The notes: generated from the letters alone by a model not told the origin. A stretch of DNA of 54,138 bases from Bacteroidia bacterium (GCA_030430575.1 JAUIKF010000057.1:1-54138); one strand, 5' to 3'. Counted from the first letter of the stretch, positions 41,675 through 50,913 are shown. Program-made: numbers and translations.

Positions 41675-43383
41675 TCCTCCCTCTCCAGCCACTCCAACCC
41701 CCCATCCAACTCCACCGAAGCAAATTCCAAGTGGATCACCCGTCTGCGCTTAGGGCTCTTCGACTTCGAAGAAGCATGCAGCAGCAAGGGCTTCATGATA
41801 TGAATGCCGCCGGCGGGCACTTCGCAGACGTATGGGATGCTGTTCGTAGAGATCATCTGAATCTCGTCATGTGAGAATGCCTGCTTATGGGCGCCAGGCA
41901 GTACGCGGAGGGCACCATTGGCTGCGTCAGTGTCGTCGAGGTGAATGCGGACGGAGGTGATATTTTGGGAAATAGCGACTGGTGGACAGACGCTGTGAAT
42001 GCCTTCTTTGAACGTCCAGCGGTCATAACCTGCGGTCTCCACTTTGGCAGCGACATTGATGGGCACATCCTGATGCCAACTCACAAACCAGTTGGATTCG
42101 GGAGTTTTGTCAAAATAGATGGCTTTGATCAAGAAGGCGTTGGGGTCGATCTCCTGGAGGATATGACGGAGATTGGGGGTAAGGAGTAAAGGTTTGAGCT
42201 GGGGCATGACCTGGAGGAGGCGCCGCTGGCCATAGGCATTGGCATCCGGCAGGGCCTTGTCTATGAATCGCTTGATGCGCTTGACTTCTCGCTGGGTATA
42301 GACATGGTTCAAGATGCAGAAGCCCTTGTGTTCCAGTTTCTTGATGGCCAATTGTAAGCCCTTTTCGGTGATTTCCGTGTCGTACTGGTCGAGGGCGGCG
42401 GCCATGCGCTGCTTGACGCGGCGCTTGAGCCGTTCTGGTGCCAGCACTTTTACGCCTTCCCCAAATGCAAGGACTTCTTTCACCAGCTCAAAATTGTGCT
42501 GGACGGTGAGGGAAATTGTCACGCCGTAGCCATCTCGGCTCACTTCGCGCTGAGACGCGTGAAGAGGCTTGGTGAGGACGTAAGGTGCGTGCTTATGCGA
42601 AACATGGAGCAGTACCTCGACAGGCTCCAGTGTCGGACTTACGGTCACGCCGATGACGTCTTTGAAGTAGGTGGCAGGGTCAAAATGGGCGATGGCATGG
42701 AAGCTACGTGAACTTGCGTCAACTGCCTGGATTCTGTCCAAGGCGAGGTTGAAGATGCGTTTTTCGCCGCGTTTGGCCCCAATCAGGAACCAGCGGTTGC
42801 GGAACTCCTTGAGCAGGTAAGGCGAAAAGTCAAATGAGGCCGGCTGGCGCGCCTTGAAGGATTGATAGGTGAGGTACAATGCCTCTTGCTGGATGATGGC
42901 TCGATAGAGCCGATCGAGGTGCTGAAGGCCTTTTAGCCCTTCATTTTTTTCAAAATCGATCGCCAATTGAGAGTCTGTTTTTTGCGAATAAATATGCGCC
43001 TCTAGTTTTTGCACCATCCCATCTAACTCCTGAAAGTGCGAAAATCCCTGAAACTGCTTCAAGAACGCGACGGTCTCGGAGAGTTTGTCGAGGTCGTGAG
43101 AAGATAGAGGAATCTGCGTGATGGAATAATTGGGGTCTTCGTAGGTGTAATATTTTCGATCTACGACGATGATGGGGGCGTTGTAGCCGAGCTTATCGCT
43201 GCGCATGATCTGGATGTCCGCCTGGACGGAACGTCGGCTCACGCCTTTGTCTATGCCCTCATATTCGTACAATGCTTCCGAACAGGCTTCGATCAGGTCG
43301 TCCAGCGTCCACTTGCGGTAGCGATTCTGCAAGCACTGGTCAATGGTTTTGTAGCGGATGAGGGCGTTGCGGTTGGCAGGCAT
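41656..43383 (-). CDS. WYL transcription regulator fused to a phytanoyl-CoA dioxygenase-like domain
   Basis: 575 residues. 1-70: winged-helix DNA-binding part (YRKWTLDDLIEACSEALYEY, GVSRRSVQADIQIMR). About 150-235: WYL domain, with WFL (198-200) at the signature in RNRWFLIGAKR. About 245-330: WCX region. 345-560: PhyH fold with an apparently complete Fe(II)/2-oxoglutarate site, H437 and D439 in SWHQDV, H536 in KPLLLHAS, and Arg 547-549 for 2-oxoglutarate. WYL proteins regulate defence islands by sensing nucleic acid signals; PhyH enzymes hydroxylate small molecules with O2. No stop or frameshift separates the parts and no linker is missing. The gene overlaps the AbiL-like effector tail to tail. 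The fusion is directly visible; its role is inference. Confidence 0.88.
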   Translation of the reverse strand: MPANRNALIRYKTIDQCLQNRYRKWTLDDLIEACSEALYEYEGIDKGVSRRSVQADIQIMRSDKLGYNAPIIVVDRKYYTYEDPNYSITQIPLSSHDLDKLSETVAFLKQFQGFSHFQELDGMVQKLEAHIYSQKTDSQLAIDFEKNEGLKGLQHLDRLYRAIIQQEALYLTYQSFKARQPASFDFSPYLLKEFRNRWFLIGAKRGEKRIFNLALDRIQAVDASSRSFHAIAHFDPATYFKDVIGVTVSPTLEPVEVLLHVSHKHAPYVLTKPLHASQREVSRDGYGVTISLTVQHNFELVKEVLAFGEGVKVLAPERLKRRVKQRMAAALDQYDTEITEKGLQLAIKKLEHKGFCILNHVYTQREVKRIKRFIDKALPDANAYGQRRLLQVMPQLKPLLLTPNLRHILQEIDPNAFLIKAIYFDKTPESNWFVSWHQDVPINVAAKVETAGYDRWTFKEGIHSVCPPVAISQNITSVRIHLDDTDAANGALRVLPGAHKQAFSHDEIQMISTNSIPYVCEVPAGGIHIMKPLLLHASSKSKSPKRRRVIHLEFASVELDGGLEWLEREDYGIQL

Positions 43384-43395
43384 GGGGGAGGGAAG

Positions 43396-43475
43396 TTTTA
43401 GGTTTTAGGTTTTGGGTTTAGGGTGCTAGAAAATCCATTCAAAATTCAACATTCAATCATTCAACATTCAGGGTT
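43396..43475. repeat. Mixed repeat upstream of the WYL-PhyH gene
   Basis: TTTTAGGTTTTAGGTTTTGG (relative of the CCTAGAACC family) followed by CATTCAAAATTCAACATTCA (TTCAAAATTCAAC family). It lies between the divergent WYL-PhyH gene and the downstream coupled pair. Confidence 0.55.
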
Positions 43476-43565
43476 TTATATAAAAGTAGCTTTTTTTTGT
43501 GCTACGCAAAAAGATTGCGCAGCTGGGGATTTGCTTTGTTTTATCACAAACAATCACATCACATC

Positions 43566-44216
43566 ATGGACCGACAATCATTCGATGCCTTCATTTGGGC
43601 CAGGGTAAAAAGGAAAAATCACGGTTTTTTAGGGCTTTACACAAAAGCAGATTGGCCTGAAAATGTCAAGACGCAAAGTAGTAACCCGGCTGTGCTGGAG
43701 CTGTATGCTTTTTTGGTGAAGAATGAGGAGGTGGACAGCGATTATTGGCAAGAAGGATATGGTGGGGGTGATTGTCGCCGCTTAATTGAACGCACATTTA
43801 AGCCTACTGATTGGGAAGCGTTGAAGTTAGATATCGGTAATTGGACAAATTATCAACTCGAAATTTTTGTGCTGTGTATTATGTTAGGACATGTGGGGTC
43901 GGACAAGGTGCCCTTCAACGGTAAAGAATTCGGCTATGATAATTCTGGTACCATAAGTGTCACCTCTCAACAGTTAGCATTACTCCCTACCATCATCTCT
44001 ATGTCGTATGAAAAAGAAAGACAGCACAATGAGATCAGGGGTGCTGTGATGGACAATATCTTTTTTTTTACAACAATTGAAGGCCTTCCCTACGAACTCA
44101 TTCACGAAATCGCCGAAAAAGTTGGCTACTTCAAGGCACTAGAAGAGGGGTGGGAGCTATGGAGTTCTGATACCATGGAAAATATCGCTTACGCCCTGAA
44201 ACACGCAAAAAGATGA
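43566..44216 (+). CDS. Cytoplasmic protein, unknown (coupled pair, first)
   Basis: 216 residues (MDRQSFDAFIWARVKRKNHG), no signal, mixed helix/strand, with WTNYQLEIFVLCIMLGHVGS and EKERQHNEIRGAVMDN. No family is recognised. The ATG at 43566 is chosen over the frame's upstream part, which reads through repeats. Its stop TGA shares bases with the next start (ATGA), so the two products are made together. The relation to the AbiL-like region is only positional. Confidence 0.6.
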   Translation: MDRQSFDAFIWARVKRKNHGFLGLYTKADWPENVKTQSSNPAVLELYAFLVKNEEVDSDYWQEGYGGGDCRRLIERTFKPTDWEALKLDIGNWTNYQLEIFVLCIMLGHVGSDKVPFNGKEFGYDNSGTISVTSQQLALLPTIISMSYEKERQHNEIRGAVMDNIFFFTTIEGLPYELIHEIAEKVGYFKALEEGWELWSSDTMENIAYALKHAKR

Positions 44217-44938
44217 TCCCTCCCCTTAAATCAGCTATCTCAACCCTCTACGAGGTTTTTGGAAAGTATACCTCTGAAGACCTCTACTTCTGCGACTGCG
44301 GGTGTACAGATGAGGGGGAAGTCAAGAAGTTGACTGCCAAGCCGCTAAGGGAATTGACGGAAGATGCCCTGGAGTCCTATCAATTTAGCGCGATGTATAC
44401 CATCGGAGGGCTTGAACATTATAAGCACTTTTTGCCAAGAATCTTCGAATTGGCTTCCCTTGACCGTGTGTATGGGATAGGGCTGGATGAGATTCACTAT
44501 AAGCTCGCCTACGCCAATTGGACTGAGTGGGAGGCGTCAGAAGTAGAAGCTATCAAGGACTTTGTCCTGTGGGATTGGGTAGATCGTGCCAATCACGGAA
44601 TAGGGGAAGTAAATGGATTTACCCTATCAGCTTATAGCGACTATTTGGGGCTTCCGGAGGTGATCAAGCTATGGCGTATCACTGATTCGGAAGCTGCGCT
44701 GAGGAACTTCGTGGTTTTCTTTTTTTACCATGGAAATGAACTGCTGGCAAAAGGGTTGAAGGTGAATGAGAAAAGGTATAAGGAAGAATTCATTTCTATG
44801 ATTCGAGAAGAGGGATTGATGGGGAAATTGGAAGAAGCATTTTTTGCCTATGAAACGACTGATCCTGAGTATGCGGAAAAGGTGTCTGTTGTTTTGCAGA
44901 TGATTGAGCAGTTTTCTAGGATGGAAAGCTCAGAATAA
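44213..44938 (+). CDS. Cytoplasmic protein, conserved unknown (coupled pair, second)
   Basis: 241 residues with an N-terminal Cys cluster (FCDCGCTDEGE) and the pattern LTEDALESYQFSAMYTIGGL then HYKHFLPRIFELASLD. I recognise this from widespread but uncharacterised bacterial proteins; no function is assigned that I know of. It is helical overall. The start overlaps the previous gene's stop as ATGA. Such coupled small proteins are often toxin-immunity or signalling partners, but nothing here proves it. Confidence 0.62.
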   Translation: MIPPLKSAISTLYEVFGKYTSEDLYFCDCGCTDEGEVKKLTAKPLRELTEDALESYQFSAMYTIGGLEHYKHFLPRIFELASLDRVYGIGLDEIHYKLAYANWTEWEASEVEAIKDFVLWDWVDRANHGIGEVNGFTLSAYSDYLGLPEVIKLWRITDSEAALRNFVVFFFYHGNELLAKGLKVNEKRYKEEFISMIREEGLMGKLEEAFFAYETTDPEYAEKVSVVLQMIEQFSRMESSE

Positions 44939-44944
44939 AGTAAA

Positions 44945-45035
44945 TTGTCAAAAACACTACAGATTCACGCAGATTAACACAGAAAAAAAACGTTACCATC
45001 TGTGAAAATCTGAGTTATCTGTGGTGAATTCAATT
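44945..45035. repeat. CACAGATT/AATCTGTG-type inverted repeat
   Basis: ACAGATTCACGCAGATTAAC (from 44961) and, after a spacer, ATCTGTGAAAATCTGAGTTA then TCTGTGGTG. This widespread class of intergenic repeat folds into a hairpin between the coupled pair and the cytochrome fusion gene. Confidence 0.65.
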
Positions 45036-45062
45036 GAAATCTTTTGAGCATTCACTCCGCCC

Positions 45063-46592
45063 ATGAAATTATCCCTCCTCGCCTTCGCCGCTTTCTGCCT
45101 ACTGAGCTTTCAGCTCACTGCTGACAGTGACCTCACGCCTGCGCAGCAGCGTGGCAAGCGCATTTACACCGAAGGCACATCCGATGATGCCCAAGGCATC
45201 ACGGCCCGAATGTCTGGTGCGGCCATGCCAGCTTCTGTGCTGCCCTGTGGCAGCTGCCACGGGACGGACGGACGAGGCCGCCCCGAAGGCGGCGTCACGC
45301 CTTCTGACCTCACCTGGGCGGCGCTGACGCGTCCTTATGCCACTCAGCTACAAAGTGGCCGCAAGCGTTCGCCCTATACGGAAGCGAGCTTGGCGCGTGC
45401 GATTAGTGAAGGGGTAGACCCTGACGGGGAAGAGCTACATGTGGCGATGCCACGGTTTGAGATGAGTGAGGCGGATATGAGCGATCTGATCGCTTATCTG
45501 AAGATGATCGATCAGGATGATGATCCAGGGATTTCGGATGACTTGATAAGGATTGGGGTGAATTCAGATGCAATTTCACAGTATCGAGTGATGGCTGCGT
45601 ACTTGGACTTGGTCAATCAGGCGGGCGGATTGTATGGGCGGAAGATTAGCTTGATCCAATACGCTCAATTCTCCTTCAACACTTCAGTTAGACCGATTTC
45701 GATGGCAAAAAATATTTTTTCATTTGTAGGAGGAGACCCGCTAGTCATTTCGACAAAGGAGACTTCGAAGACAAAGTTTTTGGCCGAAATACCATCTGTA
45801 GGGACCATTAATCCTTATTTTTATACGCTAAGTCGTCCAACTTATAATCAAGATTTCTCCTTATTTGCCGACCTTAAAACGCAAATCCTGAGACTGTGGG
45901 ATTATACTACGACTCAATTATCAGCAAGTCCTGCCAATACAGTAATCCTTTACAAAAGAGGACGAGTCCAGGACCTCTTATTGGAATCGCTACAAGCCTA
46001 TGCCAAGGAAAATGAGAAACAACCTTTTGAGGTTCAAGAAGTGATTGAGTGGGACGATACAATCCGCACAAAATTTGCAGAATGGGCGAAAGATGACAAG
46101 AAAATCGTTATTGATTTGAGTATAAATAAGGAGGAACTGGTGGAGTTTGCAGCTGCTAATAATTGGTATCCTCACATAATAAGTGTTGCATTGTTAATGC
46201 CCAGTTACTCGGAATGGGAAGCCCCCAAAGCCTTTTCTCAGAAAATCCACATCGCCACCCCCACCTGGGAAGGCGCACGTGACACCGCCGCCATGGCCAA
46301 TTATCGCGCCTTGGCAGCGCGCTACGATTTACCCCAAAATCCCTCTGAGAACGACCTCCACTCTCTGTCGGCCATCATCCTTTTCACCGAAACCCTCAAA
46401 ACCATCGGGCGCGACCTCACAAGGGAGAAGCTGATCCAAAGCCTAGAGTCTTTGCGCAATTTCAAGACGGGATTTGTGCCGCCCTTGACCTATAGCCTGA
46501 ATAGGCGTGAAGGGTCGAGGAAAGTGTATATTATGACCGGTGAAAAGGGAGAAAGCGGAATTTCGTGGAAGTTGTCACAGGTGATGGAATAA
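45063..46592 (+). CDS. Cytochrome c fused to a periplasmic-binding (ANF-receptor-like) domain
   Basis: 509 residues: signal peptide 1-20, cytochrome c domain (about 24-150) with heme motif CGSCH (62-66) and a likely axial Met in the AMPRFEM region. From about 160 a type I periplasmic-binding fold of the Leu/Ile/Val-receptor kind (IRIGVNSDAISQYRVMAAYL, NQAGGLYGRKISLIQ). No ABC transporter genes are adjacent. The combination suggests a periplasmic sensor or electron-transfer receptor rather than nutrient uptake. It ends at a strong palindrome facing the TonB receptor gene. Confidence 0.85.
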   Translation: MKLSLLAFAAFCLLSFQLTADSDLTPAQQRGKRIYTEGTSDDAQGITARMSGAAMPASVLPCGSCHGTDGRGRPEGGVTPSDLTWAALTRPYATQLQSGRKRSPYTEASLARAISEGVDPDGEELHVAMPRFEMSEADMSDLIAYLKMIDQDDDPGISDDLIRIGVNSDAISQYRVMAAYLDLVNQAGGLYGRKISLIQYAQFSFNTSVRPISMAKNIFSFVGGDPLVISTKETSKTKFLAEIPSVGTINPYFYTLSRPTYNQDFSLFADLKTQILRLWDYTTTQLSASPANTVILYKRGRVQDLLLESLQAYAKENEKQPFEVQEVIEWDDTIRTKFAEWAKDDKKIVIDLSINKEELVEFAAANNWYPHIISVALLMPSYSEWEAPKAFSQKIHIATPTWEGARDTAAMANYRALAARYDLPQNPSENDLHSLSAIILFTETLKTIGRDLTREKLIQSLESLRNFKTGFVPPLTYSLNRREGSRKVYIMTGEKGESGISWKLSQVME

Positions 46593-46595
46593 GAA

Positions 46596-46628
46596 AGACC
46601 TCGGAGGTTTCAAAAACCTCCGAGGTCT
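46596..46628. terminator. Bidirectional terminator, GACCTCGGAGG family
   Basis: Perfect 15-base arms AGACCTCGGAGGTTT (46596-46610) and complement (46614-46628) with a 3-base loop, between the convergent cytochrome fusion and TonB receptor genes. Runs of A/T at the loop and ends make it usable in both directions. Confidence 0.75.
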
Positions 46629-46651
46629 AACTATTCAAAAATCATTGATTC

Positions 46652-49579
46652 CTACTTAAGCGCAAACGCAAGTCTTGCAAAAACAAAACGGCCATTTAAG
46701 CTAAACTGAGGAGATCTACGAGAATAAATAAATCTTCCACTGGAAAGGAAGGCTGGGTCAGCTTCGTCAGGATATACATCCAGCAAGTTGTTGGCTCCCA
46801 AGGTCAAAGACCACTCGTCAGTGAACTGCATAGTCGCACTCAGGTCAGTAATGACCTTGCCGCTATAGTAATAATCGATATCACTGGTAGGGTCAATATT
46901 GGTCGCTTCGGTAGTTTCTCCAAAATACGTGTTGCGGAGGTAGATTGTCAGTTTGTCAATATTCAATGAATTACTGAGCGTAATTTTGGTTCTTGGCACG
47001 GCTTCTTCCAGGTAGATTCTGCTTTCTTCATTAAAATAAGTCCCTTCCAATCCTTTTTCTCTGAGAAGTTCAGAAGAATGGATATCGCCGTCTTGACGTG
47101 TCTGAGAGAAAGTCGCAGCCAAATTATTGGTCAGGATAGTCTTGGTACCAATGATGGTTTTATGAGAAACCACGACGTCCAGACCTTGTGAACGGGTATC
47201 GATAGCATTGGCAAAGAAGGCAGCTGCATTGGCTTGTGCCTGGCTGAAAATCTGCTGCAGTTCTGGGTCATTACCTGGGGCAAACTGACCTGTGAGTACG
47301 ATACGGTTATCGATATTCACCAGGTACCCATCGATGGTGATTTTCAGACCAGAGCTAGGCACTTTCAGGGTGAGGCCAGCACTGAAGTTTTGCGAGGTCT
47401 CTTGCTCTAGCTGAGGGATACCCAACAACTGAGCTGCACGCGAAGTATTGGTGAATACGCCTACTTCTTTGGCTGAGGTGACGCCATTTTCAGTGACGAA
47501 AATGGTAGAAGTACGGCTAAAGTGGATCTGGTGCAAAGAAGGGGCACGGAAGCCTGTACTGTGCGCAGCACGGATGGCGATATTTTCATTTATCTTATAC
47601 CTACCCGTCGCTTTGTAGTTGAAGGTAGAACCAAAATCAGAGTAGTTCTCATACCTCAGGGCACCACCCAAAAGCAATGCATCAGAGATGTCAAATTCCG
47701 TATCAATATAACCAGCAGCACTAGAGCGATTGGCATTTACGTCATTGCTAGGCAAGAAGCCTGCAAAGCACTGAGAACCAGAGGGCCTATTGCGACCGAG
47801 TGCGTCAGTGACGAGTAGGTTGTCTGGTGTCACACTATTGACGAGGTTGAGGTTGACATCATAATTGCCATAAGAGAATTCAGAGCCAGGAATGACGCGG
47901 AAATTTTCATAGCGGTATTCTGCACCGAATGCGACGTTGATGCCATTGATGCCTGTCTGATCGAAATACTGAGAGATGTCGAGATTTCCCGTATTTTGGG
48001 TAAATGAATGTCCACCCGCATTGAAAGTAAGGGGAGATGCATTCTGCATCGTTGCATTATGCGTATTGGTCATCTCAAAAAGGAACTGGTTCTGGCCATA
48101 GGTATTACTGAGGTCTACATTCCAGTTACCTACTTTTCCACGAATACCTGCTGAGACAGATTTATCGACAATGTTGGAATTGATTTCAGGACGGAAGCCA
48201 TTGATATAGGTAGGGGTATAGGCCCTACTCTGAGAAGGAAGACGGTAAAAACAGCCTGAATTACCACGGCGGTAGCTCACGCCCCCAAAACTGTAAAACT
48301 CCGCATTATTGCCCATGGGAAGCGATAGGTTGGCGAAGAATTTCCCCCCTCTAAGGGCTGACTGCCCTACACGCATCAAATAGTCAGCTCGGGTCTGGCC
48401 TCTAGCTGCGAGTTCGTCATTCGTTAGTTGTTCCCCACTGGTACTGAGCAAAACCTGTAGAGAATCCATAGTAGGCGCACCAGCGATCAGGCCTTTAAAG
48501 TCATTGGAAAAATGACTCACATTCTGCGCATGCATTTGGATATCAGTCATCGACAGATTGCTGAGGTCTGCTCCAGCAGCATTCGCCACCCATTCCACAG
48601 AATTATACGCATTAAAAATATTTCCTGTAAACGTCTGCATGCGATTGGTCCAGTCTCTGTATTCAAAAGCCCCTGTCAGGTTCAAGAACCCGCCACGATC
48701 GCCCATAGGAATGCCATAATTGGCATTGATCTCTGTAGTCCCTCCATCTATATCCTTCTCAGGGCTAGAATTTTTGGTGAAATTGGCGCCGCCATTGATG
48801 GTGAAACGGAGCGCATTGACATCGTCCTTCAACTGAAGGTTGATAACCCCTGCGATGGCGTCAGAGCCATACTGGGCAGCGGCTCCATCTCTGAGTACTT
48901 CAATCTTCTTAATGGCAGATGCGGGAATCGCATTCATATCCGTCCCTACATTCCCACGGCCAAAAGTACCATTGACATTTACGAGAGAGGTCGTGTGCCT
49001 TCTTTTGCCATTGATCAATACCAATACCTGGTCAGGCCCTAATCCACGTAGCGAAGCAGGGTCGATGTGGTCTGTACCATCAGAAATGGTCTGGGTATTA
49101 GAAGAAAAGGAGGGCGCTGCATAGTGCATAATAGAGTTGAGCGAAGTTTGCGGAAGGGACAATAAGGTCCGCTCTACGTCAATCACATCTACAGGCACGG
49201 GCGCATCCGTATTGGTACGATTAGACGCGCGGGTACCTGTAAGGATGATTTCATCTAGCCCAAAGTCCTCTTCCATGGTAAAGTTGAGCGTTACGGTTCC
49301 CCCGTCTGTGACGGTGGCGGGCTTAGACTGTGTAGCGAAACCGATATAGCGGACTTCAATTTCGTAGGTGCCAGGATCTAGTGTCATGGAAAAGTTCCCT
49401 GATCCATCGGAGAACGTACCGATTGTGGTCCCCGCAGCCAACAGTGTAGCCCCTTCTAGCGGGCCATTTGCATCCCTTACGGTACCTGAAACTGTGCCCT
49501 GAGCTAGCCCTAAGGCAGGAAAGCTCATGAGAAGGCTCATGAGGGTGATAAAAAAGACGTTCGTAATAGATTTTTTCAT
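46652..49579 (-). CDS. TonB-dependent outer-membrane receptor
   Basis: 975 residues: signal peptide (about 1-26, ending ALGLAQ), an N-terminal carboxypeptidase-regulatory-like domain (about 28-112, GTVSGTVRDANGPLEGATLL), a plug domain (about 125-240, with IKKIEVLRDGAAAQYGSDAI), and a 22-stranded barrel of aromatic-rich strands to the C-terminus. It imports large nutrients or cofactors across the outer membrane with TonB energy. No SusD partner follows, so it is not a classic glycan uptake pair; the ligand is unknown. Confidence 0.9.
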   Translation of the reverse strand: MKKSITNVFFITLMSLLMSFPALGLAQGTVSGTVRDANGPLEGATLLAAGTTIGTFSDGSGNFSMTLDPGTYEIEVRYIGFATQSKPATVTDGGTVTLNFTMEEDFGLDEIILTGTRASNRTNTDAPVPVDVIDVERTLLSLPQTSLNSIMHYAAPSFSSNTQTISDGTDHIDPASLRGLGPDQVLVLINGKRRHTTSLVNVNGTFGRGNVGTDMNAIPASAIKKIEVLRDGAAAQYGSDAIAGVINLQLKDDVNALRFTINGGANFTKNSSPEKDIDGGTTEINANYGIPMGDRGGFLNLTGAFEYRDWTNRMQTFTGNIFNAYNSVEWVANAAGADLSNLSMTDIQMHAQNVSHFSNDFKGLIAGAPTMDSLQVLLSTSGEQLTNDELAARGQTRADYLMRVGQSALRGGKFFANLSLPMGNNAEFYSFGGVSYRRGNSGCFYRLPSQSRAYTPTYINGFRPEINSNIVDKSVSAGIRGKVGNWNVDLSNTYGQNQFLFEMTNTHNATMQNASPLTFNAGGHSFTQNTGNLDISQYFDQTGINGINVAFGAEYRYENFRVIPGSEFSYGNYDVNLNLVNSVTPDNLLVTDALGRNRPSGSQCFAGFLPSNDVNANRSSAAGYIDTEFDISDALLLGGALRYENYSDFGSTFNYKATGRYKINENIAIRAAHSTGFRAPSLHQIHFSRTSTIFVTENGVTSAKEVGVFTNTSRAAQLLGIPQLEQETSQNFSAGLTLKVPSSGLKITIDGYLVNIDNRIVLTGQFAPGNDPELQQIFSQAQANAAAFFANAIDTRSQGLDVVVSHKTIIGTKTILTNNLAATFSQTRQDGDIHSSELLREKGLEGTYFNEESRIYLEEAVPRTKITLSNSLNIDKLTIYLRNTYFGETTEATNIDPTSDIDYYYSGKVITDLSATMQFTDEWSLTLGANNLLDVYPDEADPAFLSSGRFIYSRRSPQFSLNGRFVFARLAFALK

Positions 49580-49604
49580 AAAAAAACTGTTAGGTTGAAT
49601 AGAA

Positions 49605-49680
49605 AGAATTATTAATTGAAAAATGATTAATTATTGATTTGCTTGTTATCAATAATCAGTCAATCCTTCATTAATAATGG
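49605..49680. repeat. ATTATTGATT-family repeat overlapping a gene end
   Basis: AATTATTAATTGAAAAATGA (from 49607) and TCATTAATAATGG near 49668-49680 are complementary, with inner ATTATTGATT and ATCAATAATC words. The right arm forms the last six codons (PLLMKD and stop, 49660-49680) of the aminotransferase. Confidence 0.65.
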
Positions 49681-50913
49681 TTGAAAAGGAGTGACCCAGG
49701 ACGTAATCTGGGAGATGGCTGTATGGATATTTGGAAAAAACGCTTGGACGGATGTTGGGGCTGTAAACTCTCCTCCAAGGTGCAGGTGTGTCAAGATAGC
49801 TTCCCCATCAAAGTCTACATAAGAGAGCCTGAAGGAAAGCTCCGCTTCTGGCCTGCCAAAAGCGACGCCTGGCAGTAAGGTGACCCCAAACGTATTGAGG
49901 ATATGGTCACAGAGTTGGGCTCCTGTGTGGATACCCAGCGTCGCCAGATGATCCCTGAACGGTTCAAAAGAAGGAAACAGATAAAATCCGCCCGTTGCAT
50001 GAGGACAAAGGATTCCTGCTTCCTGGAAGGTTCGCTGGATATATCTGCTAATAAATTGAAGCGCAATTTTGCTGTGATGGAGGTAGGTGGATACGGCTTC
50101 TCCTCCCTGATAGGCGACGACCGCCGCATGTTGGATCGGTGCACTCACACAGGAGAACGTCTCGCTGGCTTGCACTGCCATAAGGTCTTGTAACGCTGAA
50201 AGTGCTTGAGGAAACACAAAAGTGCCAAGGCGCCAGCCGCCTGCGCCGCACCATTTGCTTAAACCCGAACTGATGATGGTGCCTTCTGGGTAATAATCAG
50301 CTATGCTGTGGGTTTCCCCGCCAAAATGTAGCTGGCGATATATTTCATCTGAAATGACAATTACCCCATGTCTTCGACAGATGTCTGCGATTTCGATTAG
50401 GGAAGTCCTGCTAATCGCTCTGCCAGTAGGATTGCTGGGGGTGTTGAGAATGAGCAATTTTTCTCCTGAAATCTCCTTGCAAGTTTGTTCCAATACCTCT
50501 GCCTGTAAACACCAGTCATCTTCGATTGTCGTATCCATCCAGTGGACTGGAAGTCCCAGCATCTCGGCCTGAGGGGCATAGCTCACCCAGCTAGGAGAAG
50601 GCAGAAGAAGCGTGCGTTTCATGGCTAGCTGTGCTTGAAAGATCAACTCTTTAGAGCCAGGGCCGATCATCACCTGATCAGGGGCGATAGTCATGTCGTA
50701 GGATCGCTGATAAAAAGAAGCGACAGCTTCTCTCAGTGGGGCAAAACCACTGACGGGAAGGTAGTCTTTTTGCCCTGCATGTCTACTCAATGAATTCACC
50801 ACAGACTCTGGTACAGGAAATGGCGATTGCCCAAACCCTAGTTTGATCACTTTCTTCCCTGCTACCGCTAGTTCCTTCGCCCGCTCATTGATAGCCAATG
50901 TTGGGGAAATCAT
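49660..50913 (-). CDS. Class I/II PLP aminotransferase (aspartate aminotransferase-like)
   Basis: 417 residues of fold-type I. ILNTPSNPTGR (about 155-165) carries the substrate-binding Asn, the Schiff-base lysine is K220 in SSGLSKWCGAGGWRLG, and R228 lies beside it. The N-terminus SPTLAINERAKELAVAGK resembles aspartate/aromatic aminotransferases. It moves an amino group to 2-oxoglutarate; the substrate is not determined. The last few codons are encoded by the AT-rich dispersed repeat, so the original stop may have been replaced. Confidence 0.85.
   Translation of the reverse strand: MISPTLAINERAKELAVAGKKVIKLGFGQSPFPVPESVVNSLSRHAGQKDYLPVSGFAPLREAVASFYQRSYDMTIAPDQVMIGPGSKELIFQAQLAMKRTLLLPSPSWVSYAPQAEMLGLPVHWMDTTIEDDWCLQAEVLEQTCKEISGEKLLILNTPSNPTGRAISRTSLIEIADICRRHGVIVISDEIYRQLHFGGETHSIADYYPEGTIISSGLSKWCGAGGWRLGTFVFPQALSALQDLMAVQASETFSCVSAPIQHAAVVAYQGGEAVSTYLHHSKIALQFISRYIQRTFQEAGILCPHATGGFYLFPSFEPFRDHLATLGIHTGAQLCDHILNTFGVTLLPGVAFGRPEAELSFRLSYVDFDGEAILTHLHLGGEFTAPTSVQAFFPNIHTAISQITSWVTPFQPLLMKD

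Noticed and set aside
46652-49579. SusC/SusD polysaccharide utilisation locus
   Set aside because: No SusD-like lipoprotein or glycoside hydrolase is adjacent to the TonB receptor.
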